From: Microbacterium sufflavum
GTDB taxonomy: Bacteria; Actinomycetota; Actinomycetes; Actinomycetales; Microbacteriaceae
Direction of reading: 5' to 3'
DNA length: 64,000 nucleotides
NCBI RefSeq assembly: GCF_023091155.1
Contig: NZ_JAHWXK010000001.1
Span: forward strand, 248,001 to 312,000
Program-made: the position numbers and the translations under genes
Shown: piece after piece, positions 33,660 through 42,719 of the stretch
Numbering within the stretch: position 1 is the first letter of the stretch
Layout of the letters: every line of letters begins with the position of its first letter
Notes under the pieces: model-generated
What the model saw: the letters and a program-made list of their open reading frames with translations, nothing else
What the model was told of the DNA's origin: nothing
Database searches by the model: none

Positions 33660-34118
33660 CTACTCCCCGGCGCCGACCGGGATGATCGGGCGGTGCTCGT
33701 AGTAGGTCTGCAGCACCACCGTCGTGCGGGTGCTCACGTTGGCGGCGAGCCGGACGTCGCGCACGAGCTGCTCCAGGTCGCGGGGGGTCGGAACGCGGAC
33801 GAACAGCATGTAGCTCGCCTCTCCCGCGATGGAGTGACAGGCCTCGATCGCGCCCAGGTGCTCGAGCAGCTCCGGCGCGTTGTCGGGCTGGGCGGGGTCG
33901 AGCGGGGTGATCTCGATAAACGCCGACAGCGGAGTGCCCACCTGCTCCGGGTCGAGGATCGCTCGGTAGCCGGAGATCACCCCGCGCGTCTCCAGGCGGC
34001 GCAGGCGGGACTGCACGGCGGAGACCGAGAGGCCGACGGCCTCGGACAGCTGGGACAGCGTGGCGCGGCCGTCACGGGAGATCGCGGCCAGGATCGCGCG
34101 GTCGACAGAATCATCCAT
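33660..34118 (-). CDS. Lrp/AsnC family transcriptional regulator
   Basis: The 152-residue protein has an N-terminal HTH (RATLSQLSEAVGLSVSAVQSRLRRLETRGVISGYRAIL, about residues 18-55) and a C-terminal RAM ligand-binding domain (PELLEHLGAIEACHSIAGEASYMLFVRVPTPRDLEQLV). Such proteins respond to amino acids. It is divergent from the DUF6421 gene across a 72-bp gap with a nested palindrome, so it likely controls both. The ATG at 34118 is chosen because family homology begins there; upstream open frame has no support. Confidence 0.92.
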   Translation of the reverse strand: MDDSVDRAILAAISRDGRATLSQLSEAVGLSVSAVQSRLRRLETRGVISGYRAILDPEQVGTPLSAFIEITPLDPAQPDNAPELLEHLGAIEACHSIAGEASYMLFVRVPTPRDLEQLVRDVRLAANVSTRTTVVLQTYYEHRPIIPVGAGE

Positions 34119-34124
34119 GGCTGT

Positions 34125-34161
34125 AAGATTATCGTCAGGATTCCGTATTCGCCGGAATCTT
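34125..34161. promoter_or_regulatory. Nested palindrome between the Lrp regulator and DUF6421 gene
   Basis: A perfect GATTCCG-TATTCGC-CGGAATC repeat (34139-34159) is flanked by AAGATT (34125-34130) and AATCTT (34156-34161). The A+T-rich, multi-element dyad suits an Lrp-type site overlapping both divergent promoters. Confidence 0.6.
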
Positions 34162-34190
34162 TCCGTTAAACACTGCGATCGGAGGTTCCG

Positions 34191-35630
34191 ATGTCCCTCG
34201 TTTCCGCCAACAGTTCCGCTGTCCAGGCCATCGTCGGCGAACCCGAGGTCGTCGAGGACGCGTCGACCGCGGAGCAGTCCGCCGCCTGGACCCAGTTGAA
34301 GTCGGCCGCCATCGCGCTGCGCGAGCTGCAGATCAAAGACGGCTCGATCCCCGAGGCCGCGCACCACGACGACGCCCGCGCGCTCGTCGGCGCGATCACC
34401 GCGAGCATCCAGGCCCTCGCCCCCGCCTTCCCGCACGATGCCGACTACCTCGCCGCGTCCGTCGCCGACTTCGAGCGGTGGGCGTCGGAGGACTTCGGCG
34501 TGCCGGACTTCCTCGACTCCCTCGTGGCTTTCCAGCCGCAGCAGCACCGCATCGACGGCATCCGCCACCTCGTGGTCTTCCCGATGTACACCCAGAACGG
34601 CTCCAGCGATCGCCTGGTCGAGGCGCTGATCGTCGAGACCATCTGGCCCGAGTTCATCGCCGCGCTCGAGGCCGGCGACTACGGCAACAAGCTGTTCGTC
34701 TCGCTGCGACTCGTCGACTTCACCCCGGGCTACGACACCAACTCCGCCGTGCTGTTCCCCGAGACCGTCGCCATGCGCGAGATCCCGACGTTCACGTGGG
34801 GCGCCATCTTCCAGGACCGCGAGGCCGCCCGCTACCGCCGGGTCGTCCGCGCCGCCGCCGGGATCACGAACCTGGAGCTGCCGGAGCGCGCCGCCGCGAT
34901 GCTCGACGACCAGGAGATGGCCGAGAAGACGTTCGTGATGTGGGACATCATCCACGACCGCACGCACATGCGCGGCGACCTGCCGTTCGACCCGTTCATG
35001 ATCAAGCAGCGGATGCCGTTCTTCCTCTACTCGCTGGAGGAGATGCGCTGCGACATGACCGCGTTCCGCGAGTCGGTCAAGATCGAGCGCGCCCTCGACG
35101 CCCGCGTGGCGGCGGGCGAGGAGCTCACCGAGACCGAGCGCGAGATGCACGAGTACGCGCACCTGGTGCAGTACGCCGTGATCTTCGACCGCATCTTCCG
35201 CTTCGCGATCACCGGCACCCGCGTCCGCAACTACGACGCGGTGGGCGGCCAGCTGCTGTTCGCGTGGCTGCACCAGCGCGGCGTGCTGCACTGGACCGAC
35301 ACGGCCCTGGCGTTCGACTGGGACAGCGTACCCGACGCGGTCGTGGCGCTGGGCGATGCGATCGACGACCTGTACTGGCACTCGATCGACCGTCCGAAGG
35401 TCGCGCACTGGCTCGCCGCCTACGACCTCGTGCGCGGCACGCTCACCCCGCACCCCGCCTCGCAGTGGGCACGCGGACTCTCGGACGAGATCCTCGCCGG
35501 CGCCCCGAAGGGCTACACCGACGCGGTGATGGACGACGAGTTCCCCCTGTCGATGTTCTTCGAGACGCTCGACAAGAAGATGAAGCCCGTCATCGAATCG
35601 ACGGTCGGCATCCGCGGCACGGACGACTGA
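34191..35630 (+). CDS. DUF6421 family protein
   Basis: The 479-residue protein matches the actinobacterial DUF6421 family, whose function is unknown. It is soluble, acidic and has no signal peptide. A distinctive segment, MWDIIHDRTHMRGDLPFDPFMIKQRMPFF with HDRTH followed by EEMRCDMTAF, could bind metal through its His and Asp/Glu residues; this is my inference. A GGAGG ribosome binding site lies six bases before the ATG. A very strong terminator follows. Divergent control by an Lrp regulator suggests a link to amino-acid status. Confidence 0.75.
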   Translation: MSLVSANSSAVQAIVGEPEVVEDASTAEQSAAWTQLKSAAIALRELQIKDGSIPEAAHHDDARALVGAITASIQALAPAFPHDADYLAASVADFERWASEDFGVPDFLDSLVAFQPQQHRIDGIRHLVVFPMYTQNGSSDRLVEALIVETIWPEFIAALEAGDYGNKLFVSLRLVDFTPGYDTNSAVLFPETVAMREIPTFTWGAIFQDREAARYRRVVRAAAGITNLELPERAAAMLDDQEMAEKTFVMWDIIHDRTHMRGDLPFDPFMIKQRMPFFLYSLEEMRCDMTAFRESVKIERALDARVAAGEELTETEREMHEYAHLVQYAVIFDRIFRFAITGTRVRNYDAVGGQLLFAWLHQRGVLHWTDTALAFDWDSVPDAVVALGDAIDDLYWHSIDRPKVAHWLAAYDLVRGTLTPHPASQWARGLSDEILAGAPKGYTDAVMDDEFPLSMFFETLDKKMKPVIESTVGIRGTDD

Positions 35631-35665
35631 TCCGCACCGCCACCGTTGTGACGCTGGGGCGCACA

Positions 35666-35709
35666 GCCTCTGCGGCCGGAGACCCGAATCCGGGTCCGGC
35701 CGCAGAGGC
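35666..35709 (+). terminator. Strong terminator after the DUF6421 gene
   Basis: GCCTCTGCGGCCGG pairs perfectly with CCGGCCGCAGAGGC, and GACCC/GGGTC pairs inside, giving a stem of about 18-19 bp with a short loop, followed by CTTCT. Confidence 0.8.
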
Positions 35710-35735
35710 CTTCTCGGCAGGAGGAGAGTGATCGC

Positions 35736-36395
35736 ATGACCGACATCACGCCGCACGGACCGCGCGGACGCACCGTGCTCCTGGCCGGGGCCACCAGCGC
35801 CGCGGGACTCGCCGTCACCCGGGCCCTGCACGACGCCGGCGCGCGGGTGGTCGCCACCGGCCGCTCGGCCGAACGCCTCACCCCTCTCGCCGACGCGGGA
35901 GCCGAGACCCGGGTGGCCGATGCGACCTCCCTCGCGGAGATGACCGCGCTCGCGGAGCAGCTCGGACCCGTCGATGCCGTGGTGCCGCTCGTGGGCGGCT
36001 GGCGCGGCGGCGGAGGTCTCGCGGGACAGAGCGACGAGGACTTCGACGCGCTGCTCCCGGCACTCGGGGCCGTGCGGGCCACCAGCCGGGCGTTCGATGC
36101 GGCCCTGCGCGCCTCGACGGCCGGGCGGTTCGCGGTCGTGTCGTCGACGGCGGTCGCGCGCCCCCTCGCCGGTGGCGCGAACTACGCGGCGGTGAAGGCG
36201 GCGAGCGAGGCGTGGACGCGCGCGGTGGCGCACGGGTACGCGAAGGCTGCGCGCGACGCCGGCGAGCCGCTGCGCGCCGCCGCGGTGGTGTTCCGCGCGA
36301 AGGCGCTCGACCCCGCAGCCCTCGCGGCCCGGGTCGCCGCGCTGTGGGAAGACGACGCGGCCGAGCTCAACGACCGGATCATCGACCTGGGCTGA
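35736..36395 (+). CDS. Short SDR-family protein
   Basis: The 219-residue protein has a Rossmann fold start TVLLAGATSAAGLAVTRALHDAGARVVATGRS, giving the cofactor motif GATSAAG. It also has the later SSTAVARPLAGGANYAAVKAASEAW, with the YxxxK catalytic pair. The central NNAG motif is replaced by VPLVGGWRGG, so it is an atypical SDR and its substrate is unknown. A GGAGGAGA ribosome binding site precedes the ATG. A strong terminator separates it from the DUF6421 gene, so it is probably transcribed on its own or by read-through. Confidence 0.78.
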   Translation: MTDITPHGPRGRTVLLAGATSAAGLAVTRALHDAGARVVATGRSAERLTPLADAGAETRVADATSLAEMTALAEQLGPVDAVVPLVGGWRGGGGLAGQSDEDFDALLPALGAVRATSRAFDAALRASTAGRFAVVSSTAVARPLAGGANYAAVKAASEAWTRAVAHGYAKAARDAGEPLRAAAVVFRAKALDPAALAARVAALWEDDAAELNDRIIDLG

Positions 36396-36431
36396 TTCTT
36401 TGACGTCGCGCGGACTACGGGCGACGGACGG

Positions 36432-36534
36432 GCGGGCTGCGGACGCGCGGGCTGCGGACGCGCGGGCTGCGGACGGCGGGCTGCGGACGGCGGACGGGCG
36501 GGCTGCGGGCGGGCGGGCTGCGGGCGGGCGGGCT
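36432..36534. repeat. G+C-rich minisatellite between convergent genes
   Basis: The heptamer GCGGGCT recurs seven times, at 36432, 36447, 36462, 36476, 36498, 36513 and 36528, mostly 14-15 bp apart, in a GCGGGCTGCGGACGC-like unit. It fills the gap between the SDR and MFS genes. Confidence 0.8.
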
Positions 36535-36559
36535 CCGGGCGGGGCTGCGTCCGTGTGGG

Positions 36560-38029
36560 TCAGCGGGACTCGGGCGGGATGCCGCGGACGACCGGGGGCG
36601 CATCGGGGTGGTGGCCGTGCGCGCGGCGGTCGCGCGCGTCGCCCGTCTCCTGCCGCTCACCGAGAGGATCGTGTGCCGCGGGGCCGGTGCCCTCGTCCGT
36701 CGCGTCGGGCGCCTGATCCGGCGCCGTCGCGTACAGCTCGGTGAGGTGACGGTACGACCGCGTGAAGAACGCCAGCGTCGCCGCGACGACCATGATCAGT
36801 CCGGCGAACAGGCAGATGAGGGCGATGCCGCGCGCCTCACCCTCGCCGAGCAGCCACTCCCACTGCCGCTGCCCCTCGGCGGTGTCCATGTACGGGATCA
36901 CGACGTACTCCGCGATCGGCGCGATGAGGAAGGCCGTGATCGGGGCGGCCGCGGCCTCCATCGCCGCCGCCGTGCCGAACACCCGCCCCTGTCGCGTGAA
37001 CGGCACGACCTTCTGGATGACCGTCTGCTCGGCGGCCTCGACCGGAGGGACCAGCGCCATGTACACCCACATGCCCAGCACGTACAGCGGCCACCACTCG
37101 CGCAGCATGAAGATCGCGCCGAGGAGCCCCATCGCGATCACCACGAGCAGCATCGTGCGCACCGGTTTCTTGCCCAGGCCGAACTTCGCGACCAGACCGC
37201 CGCCGATGAGGAAGCCGGTGGAGGAGAACGCGAGCGCGAAGCCCCACATCTGCGCATCGAACAGCGTGAGGCCGTACGGGTCCATGAGCGCCATGTAGAC
37301 GCCGCCGATGAGGTTGTTGAACGTGGAGAACACGATGAGGGCGAACAGCCCGGGCGCCTGCCGGATGGCCTGCACGCTGCCGCGGAAGTCGACCGCGCTC
37401 TTCGCCTCGGGGTCGACCTCCGGCTCGGACTCCGGGATGCGGATGAACAGCAGGTGCGCGAAGGTGAGCGCCATCGCCACGATCGCGATCCCCAGCGTCC
37501 ACCCCATGCCGAGGAACCCGATCGACAGGCCGGAGAACACGCTGGTCACGAGGAACGCGATGCCCTGCACCGTGCCGACCAGACCGTTCGCGTTGGCCCG
37601 CTTCTCCTCGGGCACCAGCAGTGTCACCGTCGTGGACAGCGCGATGTTGCGCAGCTGCTCGATCACGCCGCCGAACAGGATGATGCCAGAGAACAGCCAG
37701 AACCACGGGCCGCCCAGGTCGAGCAGCGCCGCCTCGGGCTGCCACACGTAGAGCACGCCCGCGACCAGGAACGCCACCGCCGAGATGACGCTCGACAGCA
37801 GCATGACCCGGTGCTTGCGGTGCCGGTCGACGATCGTGCCGAAGAACATCGCGAAGAACGCGACGAACAGCATGTAGGCGCCGCCGATGATCCCGGTGGC
37901 CAGCACCGACCGCGTCTCGATGTACACCCAGAACGTGAGGGCGAACCAGAGGAAGCTCGTCGTCACGTTGGCGATCAACGTGTTGACGAGGACGTTCGCG
38001 AAGGCCGTCTTCGCCGCGGTGCGCTCCAT
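36560..38029 (-). CDS. MFS transporter
   Basis: The 489-residue protein has twelve predicted membrane segments. The segment 2-3 loop FFGTIVDRHRKHRVMLLSS matches the MFS motif, and VYMALVPPVEAAEQTVIQKVVPFTRQGRVFG lies in the second half. It resembles the permissive MFS_3/enterobactin-exporter group with a long hydrophilic C-terminal tail. The start is taken as the ATG at 38029, because TACCCT lies seven bases upstream of it; the upstream frame adds ten residues (MSEPRPTLEP) without a supporting signal. The substrate is unknown. Its 3' end adjoins the minisatellite. Confidence 0.85.
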   Translation of the reverse strand: MERTAAKTAFANVLVNTLIANVTTSFLWFALTFWVYIETRSVLATGIIGGAYMLFVAFFAMFFGTIVDRHRKHRVMLLSSVISAVAFLVAGVLYVWQPEAALLDLGGPWFWLFSGIILFGGVIEQLRNIALSTTVTLLVPEEKRANANGLVGTVQGIAFLVTSVFSGLSIGFLGMGWTLGIAIVAMALTFAHLLFIRIPESEPEVDPEAKSAVDFRGSVQAIRQAPGLFALIVFSTFNNLIGGVYMALMDPYGLTLFDAQMWGFALAFSSTGFLIGGGLVAKFGLGKKPVRTMLLVVIAMGLLGAIFMLREWWPLYVLGMWVYMALVPPVEAAEQTVIQKVVPFTRQGRVFGTAAAMEAAAAPITAFLIAPIAEYVVIPYMDTAEGQRQWEWLLGEGEARGIALICLFAGLIMVVAATLAFFTRSYRHLTELYATAPDQAPDATDEGTGPAAHDPLGERQETGDARDRRAHGHHPDAPPVVRGIPPESR

Positions 38030-38090
38030 GGGTTCGAGGGTAGGGCGGGGCTCGGACATCCGGTAGGGGAACCGCGATTAGGCTTGACCG

Positions 38091-39158
38091 GTGAGCATCC
38101 CCCATGACCCCGCTCTGCGGGGCTTTGCCAGCGACAACTACTCCGGCATCCACCCCGAGGTCCTCGCCGCGATCGCCGCCGCGAACGGTGGCCACCAGGT
38201 GGCGTACGGCGAAGACGCCTACACCGCCCGCCTGCAGGAGGTCTTCCAGCAGCACTTCGGCGAGGGCGTCCAGGCGTTCCCGGTGTTCAACGGGACCGGC
38301 GCGAACGTCACCGGCTTGCAGTCGATGCTGCCGCGCTGGGGTGCCGTGATCGCCGCATCGACCGCGCACATCAACGTCGACGAGGGTGGCGCGCCCGAGA
38401 AGATCGGCGGCTTCAAGCTGCTCACCGTGCCCACCGACGACGGCAAGCTCACCACCGAGCTCATCGACCGCGAGGCGTGGGGCTGGGGCGACGAGCACCG
38501 CGCGCAGCCGCTGGTCGTGTCGATCACCCAGTCCACCGAGCTCGGCACCCTCTACACGGCCGACGAGATCCGCACGATCGCCGACCACGCGCACGAGCGG
38601 GGCATGAAGCTGCACCTCGACGGCGCCCGGCTGTCCAACGCGGCCGCCGCACTCGACCTCCCGCTGCGCGCCTTCACGCGCGACGTCGGCGTGGACGTGC
38701 TGACCTTCGGCGGCACGAAGAACGGGGCCATGCTCGGCGAGGCCATCGTGGTGCTGAACCCCTCCGCCGCCGACGGGCTGCCCTACGCCCGCAAGTTCAA
38801 CATGCAGCTGTCGTCGAAGATGCGCTTCGTCTCGGCGCAGCTGATCGCGCTGCTCGAGGGCGACCTGTGGCTGCGCAACGCCCGGCACGCGAACGCCATG
38901 GCCGCCCGGCTCCGCTCCCGCATCGAGGCGGGGCTCGCCGACGGTTCCGTCGCCGGTGTCGAGTTCACCCAGCCCACCCAGGCCAACGGCGTCTTCGCGA
39001 CGCTGCCCGAGGGCGTTGCCGACCGGCTGCGCGACGTGTTCCGCTTCTACGACTGGGACGCGGCCCGGCGCGAGGTGCGGTGGATGTGCGGCTTCGACAC
39101 CGAGGAGTCCGACGTGGACGCCTTCGTCGACGCGCTCGGACGCCTCACCACCGCCTGA
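38091..39158 (+). CDS. Low-specificity L-threonine aldolase-type PLP enzyme
   Basis: The 355-residue fold-type I PLP protein matches the beta-eliminating lyase/threonine aldolase family, which cleaves L-threonine or allo-threonine to glycine and acetaldehyde. It has FASDNYSGIHPEVLAAI at the start, QVAYGEDAYTARL, FNGTGANVTGLQSM, the Asp motif LHLDGARLSNAA, and the lysine-bearing DVLTFGGTKNGAML that forms the Schiff base. The GTG start at 38091 is preceded at six bases by TAGGCT, so the mRNA is probably leaderless. It is divergent from the MFS transporter. Confidence 0.9.
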   Translation: MSIPHDPALRGFASDNYSGIHPEVLAAIAAANGGHQVAYGEDAYTARLQEVFQQHFGEGVQAFPVFNGTGANVTGLQSMLPRWGAVIAASTAHINVDEGGAPEKIGGFKLLTVPTDDGKLTTELIDREAWGWGDEHRAQPLVVSITQSTELGTLYTADEIRTIADHAHERGMKLHLDGARLSNAAAALDLPLRAFTRDVGVDVLTFGGTKNGAMLGEAIVVLNPSAADGLPYARKFNMQLSSKMRFVSAQLIALLEGDLWLRNARHANAMAARLRSRIEAGLADGSVAGVEFTQPTQANGVFATLPEGVADRLRDVFRFYDWDAARREVRWMCGFDTEESDVDAFVDALGRLTTA

Positions 39159-39164
39159 GCGGTC

Positions 39165-39887
39165 TCAGTCGTCGACCACGCGCGTGAACTCCTCGCGCGT
39201 GGTGCGCAGGTGCGCGCGCATCGCCGCATCGGCCGCGTCGGCGTCGCCCCGCCGCACGGCATCGAGGATGCGCTCGTGCGCGTGCCAGCTGGACTCCTTC
39301 ACGAAGTCGAAGCTCATCAGGTCGACGGGCTCGAACATCCGCACGCGCGCCTCTTCCACCGCGTCGCGCACGAACGTGTTGCCCGACGCCGCGGCGAGCG
39401 CGAGATGGAAGTGCGTGTCGGCGATGCGGGACTCGGCCTTGGTGGCCGCCCCCGCCAGCTCGCTCTGGGCGAGGGCCATCGCCTCCAGATCCGCCGTGCT
39501 GCGTCGCGCCGCCGCGAGCGCCGCCCCACCGGACTCGACGATCTCGCGGAACTCGGTGAGCTCGCCGATCTCGGCCGAGCGCGTGCGCACCTCGTCGCGG
39601 ATGAGCCGCGGATCCAGCGCCGCGTCCTGGACGATCGCCCCGCCGGACGCTCCCCGGGTGATGACGATCTGGCCGCTCCCCTCCAGGATGCGCAGCGCCT
39701 GCCGCAGGGTCTCGCGCGAGACGCCGAGCTGCTCCGCCAGACGCCGCTCCGGAGGCAGGCGGTCGCCGGGGCGGATGCGGCCGAGCGCCATCTCCCGGCG
39801 CAGGAACCCCGCCACGGCCTGATAGCCCGACACGGGGTGCAGCACGGCGCGGGAGAAGTCGTGCGGCGCGTCGTCACGCTCGCCCAT
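39165..39887 (-). CDS. FadR/GntR-family regulator (FCD domain) of the gamma-glutamyl cluster
   Basis: The 240-residue regulator has the GntR helix-turn-helix (LPPERRLAEQLGVSRETLRQALRILEGSGQI, about residues 44-74). Its C-terminal FCD helical domain contains DTHFHLALAAASGNTFV and HERILDAVRRGDADAADAAM, whose Asp/His residues usually bind metal and an acid ligand. It is the last gene of the cluster and most likely controls it from the palindrome at 45809-45839. The ATG at 39887 has a GGAGGAG ribosome binding site; an upstream in-frame GTG is too close to it. Confidence 0.9.
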   Translation of the reverse strand: MGERDDAPHDFSRAVLHPVSGYQAVAGFLRREMALGRIRPGDRLPPERRLAEQLGVSRETLRQALRILEGSGQIVITRGASGGAIVQDAALDPRLIRDEVRTRSAEIGELTEFREIVESGGAALAAARRSTADLEAMALAQSELAGAATKAESRIADTHFHLALAAASGNTFVRDAVEEARVRMFEPVDLMSFDFVKESSWHAHERILDAVRRGDADAADAAMRAHLRTTREEFTRVVDD

Positions 39888-39901
39888 GGCCACTCCTCCG
39901 G

Positions 39902-41344
39902 TCAGAGGGGAAGACCGGCGCGGTCCGTGCCAACGACCTGCTTCCCCGTGAAGAAGTCAAGCACATCGTCGTCGCCGTGCCCGCCGAGGCCGCTCGCGCC
40001 GAAGAAGCTCTGCGCGGAGGCCGGCGACATGTCGAGCACACTCGTGCCGTTGACCTTCACCTCGCCCGCGACCAGGCGGGTGCCCAGCGCCGCGGCCCCC
40101 TCCTGATCCGCCCCGAACACGTAACCGGCGAGCCCGACCTGGCCGGTGTTCGCCAGGCGCACGGCCTCGTCCTCGTCGTCGTAGCCGCCCACGAGCAGCA
40201 TCGGCCCGAACACCTCGTCCGCGAGCCCCGGGCCGTCGAGCACCGCCACCGTGGGGGCGAAGAACCATCCCCGTTCCGGCACCGCGGACACGCGCAGCAG
40301 CTCGGCGCCGGCGGCCGCCAGCCGCTCCCGCTGGTCGTCGAGCTCGTCCCGTCGGGCGGCGAAGGCCACCGGACCGACCTCGGTCGCGTCGTCGAGGCTG
40401 GATCCGATGGTCCGGCGGGCGAACGCCGCGATGAGCAGACGGGCCAGCTCGTCACGCCGGGCGCGGTCGACCAGCACACGACGCGGAGCCTCGCACCACT
40501 GCCCCGACAGCTTCAGGACGCCGTCGGCGAGCGCCTGCGCCGCCTGCTCCAGGTCGGCGTCGGCCCGCACGATCGCGGCGTTGTTCGAGCCGAGCTCCAG
40601 CTGCAGCCGGGCGAACCGGGGCGCGGCCGCGGCGGCGATGGCGCGGCCGGTCGGCGTGGAGCCGGTCATCGAGATCGCGGCGATGCGCTCGTCGGCGACC
40701 AGGGCGCGGCCGACACCGCCACCGCCCTGCACGAGTCCGACGACACCGTCGGGGATGCCCGCCTCGTGCACACCCTCCAGCAGCAGCTGCGCGCTCCACG
40801 GCGAGAACGACGAGGGCTTGAGCACCACGGTCGCTCCGGCGGCGAGCGCGAACGCGGTCTTCTTCACGGCCATGGCGCTGGGCGCGTTCCACGGCAGGAT
40901 GAGCGCGGTCGGTCCCCACGGCACACGGTGCAGTCGCACGCCGCCCTGCTCCGCGGGGAGCTCCGCGACGTCCCCTCGGACGACGGCTCGGCGGGCGGCG
41001 TCACGCAGGGTCGCACCGTTGGCTCCGCCGAAGAGCCGTGTCACCGCGAGCGGCACCCCGCTGTTGAGCGCGTCGAGGCGGGCGATCTCCTCGGCACGGT
41101 CGTCCAGCCACGCGGCCAGCGCCCCCAGCCGGACCGCGCGCTCCTCGGGGGCGAGTCCGCGCCAGCGGCCATCGTCGTGCGCCCGACGGGCGGCGAAGAC
41201 GGCCCGGTCGACCTGCTCCAGGGAGCTGGAGGCGGTGGGCACGAGGGCCTCGCCGGTGTTCGGGTCGTGCAGCCAGGAGCCGTCGGCCTCCGGACTCTCC
41301 TCGGCGACGCCGCCGATCCAGGTGCGCAGGGCGGGGAAGGTCAT
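39902..41344 (-). CDS. Aldehyde dehydrogenase family protein
   Basis: The 480-residue NAD(P)-dependent aldehyde dehydrogenase shows the cofactor segment LILPWNAPSAMAVKK and FALAAGATVVLKPSSFSP, the Glu of LQLELGSNNAAIV, and the catalytic cysteine in LKLSGQWCEAPRR. The usual Cys motif FxxxGQxC is kept as LSGQWC. Within this cluster it would oxidise a gamma-glutamylated aldehyde to the acid. It starts one base after the stop of the ligase gene, so translation is coupled. Confidence 0.92.
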   Translation of the reverse strand: MTFPALRTWIGGVAEESPEADGSWLHDPNTGEALVPTASSSLEQVDRAVFAARRAHDDGRWRGLAPEERAVRLGALAAWLDDRAEEIARLDALNSGVPLAVTRLFGGANGATLRDAARRAVVRGDVAELPAEQGGVRLHRVPWGPTALILPWNAPSAMAVKKTAFALAAGATVVLKPSSFSPWSAQLLLEGVHEAGIPDGVVGLVQGGGGVGRALVADERIAAISMTGSTPTGRAIAAAAAPRFARLQLELGSNNAAIVRADADLEQAAQALADGVLKLSGQWCEAPRRVLVDRARRDELARLLIAAFARRTIGSSLDDATEVGPVAFAARRDELDDQRERLAAAGAELLRVSAVPERGWFFAPTVAVLDGPGLADEVFGPMLLVGGYDDEDEAVRLANTGQVGLAGYVFGADQEGAAALGTRLVAGEVKVNGTSVLDMSPASAQSFFGASGLGGHGDDDVLDFFTGKQVVGTDRAGLPL

Positions 41345-41345
41345 C

Positions 41346-42719
41346 TCAGATCCGATCGAAGTAGCGGTGCAGGTCCCAGTCGGTGACGCGGGACATGAAG
41401 GTGGACCACTCGTGGTCGAGCAGGATGCGCTGATGCGAGATGAGCTCCGGCGTCAGCAGCTCCTGCACGAACGCGCTCTCGGCGAAGAGCGCTCCCGCCT
41501 GCCGCGGGTCAGCGGGCATGGCGCCGTCGCCGGGGAGGTCGTAGGCGCTGCCGCGCACCGGATCGCCGAGCTCGGCCCCCGTCCGCATCCCGTCGCGGGC
41601 CGACGCGAGGATGCCCGTGAGCGCGAAGTACGGGTTGGTGTCGGCGCCGGGCAGGCGGAACTCGAACCGGAGCGCCTGCGGCGAGTGGCCGACCACACGC
41701 ACCGTGGTGGTGCGGTTGTCGAAGCCCCAGGTGCGCCCGCTGCCGGCGACGTCGGTGGAGTTGCTGCGGCGGTACGAGTTGACCGTCGGGGCGTACCACG
41801 CCATCAGCGCCGGCGCGTGCTCCAGCGCCCCGGCGATCGCCGAGCGCATGCGGGGGCTGAGGTGATCGGGGTCGGACTCGTCCCAGAACAGCGCCGTGCC
41901 CTCGTCGTCGACGAACGACACGTGCACGTGGCACGACGAGCCCGGCTGGTCGTTGAGCGGACGCGCCATGAAGGTCGCCGACATGCCCGCCCGGGCGGCG
42001 GTGTCACGCACCGCGAGCTTGTACAGCGCATGCCGGTCGGCCATCTCCAGCGGGTCGCCGTACTCGAACGTCATCTCCCACTGCCCGAGACCCCACTCGC
42101 TCTGCGCGGCCTCGACGAGGATGCCGCTCGCGCGCAGGTCGGACCGCAGCCTCTGGAAGAACGGCTCGTAGAGGTTGCCCTCGTGGATCATGAAGTCGGA
42201 GGGGGTGAGGGTCGTCGGATCGAGATCGCGGAACCCCGAGCGGCGCAGCTCCCGCGGGTCGTTGCGGAACAGGTAGAACTCCAGCTCGGTGCCCGCGAGC
42301 GGCGTGAGACCGAGGTCGCGCAGGCGCGCCAGCTCCTGCTTTAGGATCACCCGCGGCGACAGCGGCATCGGCTCGTGCGTGTGCACGTCGACCGGGTCGG
42401 CGAGGCAGATCGCGACACCCTCCAGCCACGCCGCAGGACGCAGGGTGTCGAGGTCGGGGAGCAGCGTGACGTCGGGCACGCCGTTGTGCATGCCGCACAG
42501 GGCGAAGCGGTTCTGGTCGATCAGCTCGAGCCCCTGATCGATGTCCCATGCCCACGCGCAGGTGCAGATGTCGACACCGTTCGCCACGACCCGGCCGAAG
42601 CCCTCGACGGGGATGCGGCGACCGACGAGCCGACCTTGGAGGTCGGGCGTCGCGACGATCACGGTGCGGATCCCCGCGGCCTCCAGTTCGTCCGGCGCCA
42701 GGCGCACGTCGTCGATCAT
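41346..42719 (-). CDS. Glutamine synthetase-like gamma-glutamylamide ligase
   Basis: The 457-residue protein belongs to the glutamine synthetase superfamily and keeps the catalytic core: the metal site AGTELEFYLF, SEWGLGQWEMTF, the loop GSSCHVHVSF, APTVNSYRRSN, and FEFRLPGADTNPYFAL. Its N-terminal beta-grasp domain is short and atypical (DLQGRLVGRRIPVEGFG), as in PuuA/GlnA3/GlnA4-like ligases that join glutamate to an amine rather than to ammonia. Context with PuuD, aldehyde dehydrogenase and a permease supports gamma-glutamylation of an imported amine. The ATG overlaps the SDR stop by 4 nt. Confidence 0.88.
   Translation of the reverse strand: MIDDVRLAPDELEAAGIRTVIVATPDLQGRLVGRRIPVEGFGRVVANGVDICTCAWAWDIDQGLELIDQNRFALCGMHNGVPDVTLLPDLDTLRPAAWLEGVAICLADPVDVHTHEPMPLSPRVILKQELARLRDLGLTPLAGTELEFYLFRNDPRELRRSGFRDLDPTTLTPSDFMIHEGNLYEPFFQRLRSDLRASGILVEAAQSEWGLGQWEMTFEYGDPLEMADRHALYKLAVRDTAARAGMSATFMARPLNDQPGSSCHVHVSFVDDEGTALFWDESDPDHLSPRMRSAIAGALEHAPALMAWYAPTVNSYRRSNSTDVAGSGRTWGFDNRTTTVRVVGHSPQALRFEFRLPGADTNPYFALTGILASARDGMRTGAELGDPVRGSAYDLPGDGAMPADPRQAGALFAESAFVQELLTPELISHQRILLDHEWSTFMSRVTDWDLHRYFDRI

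Noticed and set aside
36400..36744. A frame reading through the minisatellite
   Set aside because: The product is a simple Gly/Ala/Arg/Asp repeat produced by the DNA repeat and then runs antisense to the MFS gene.
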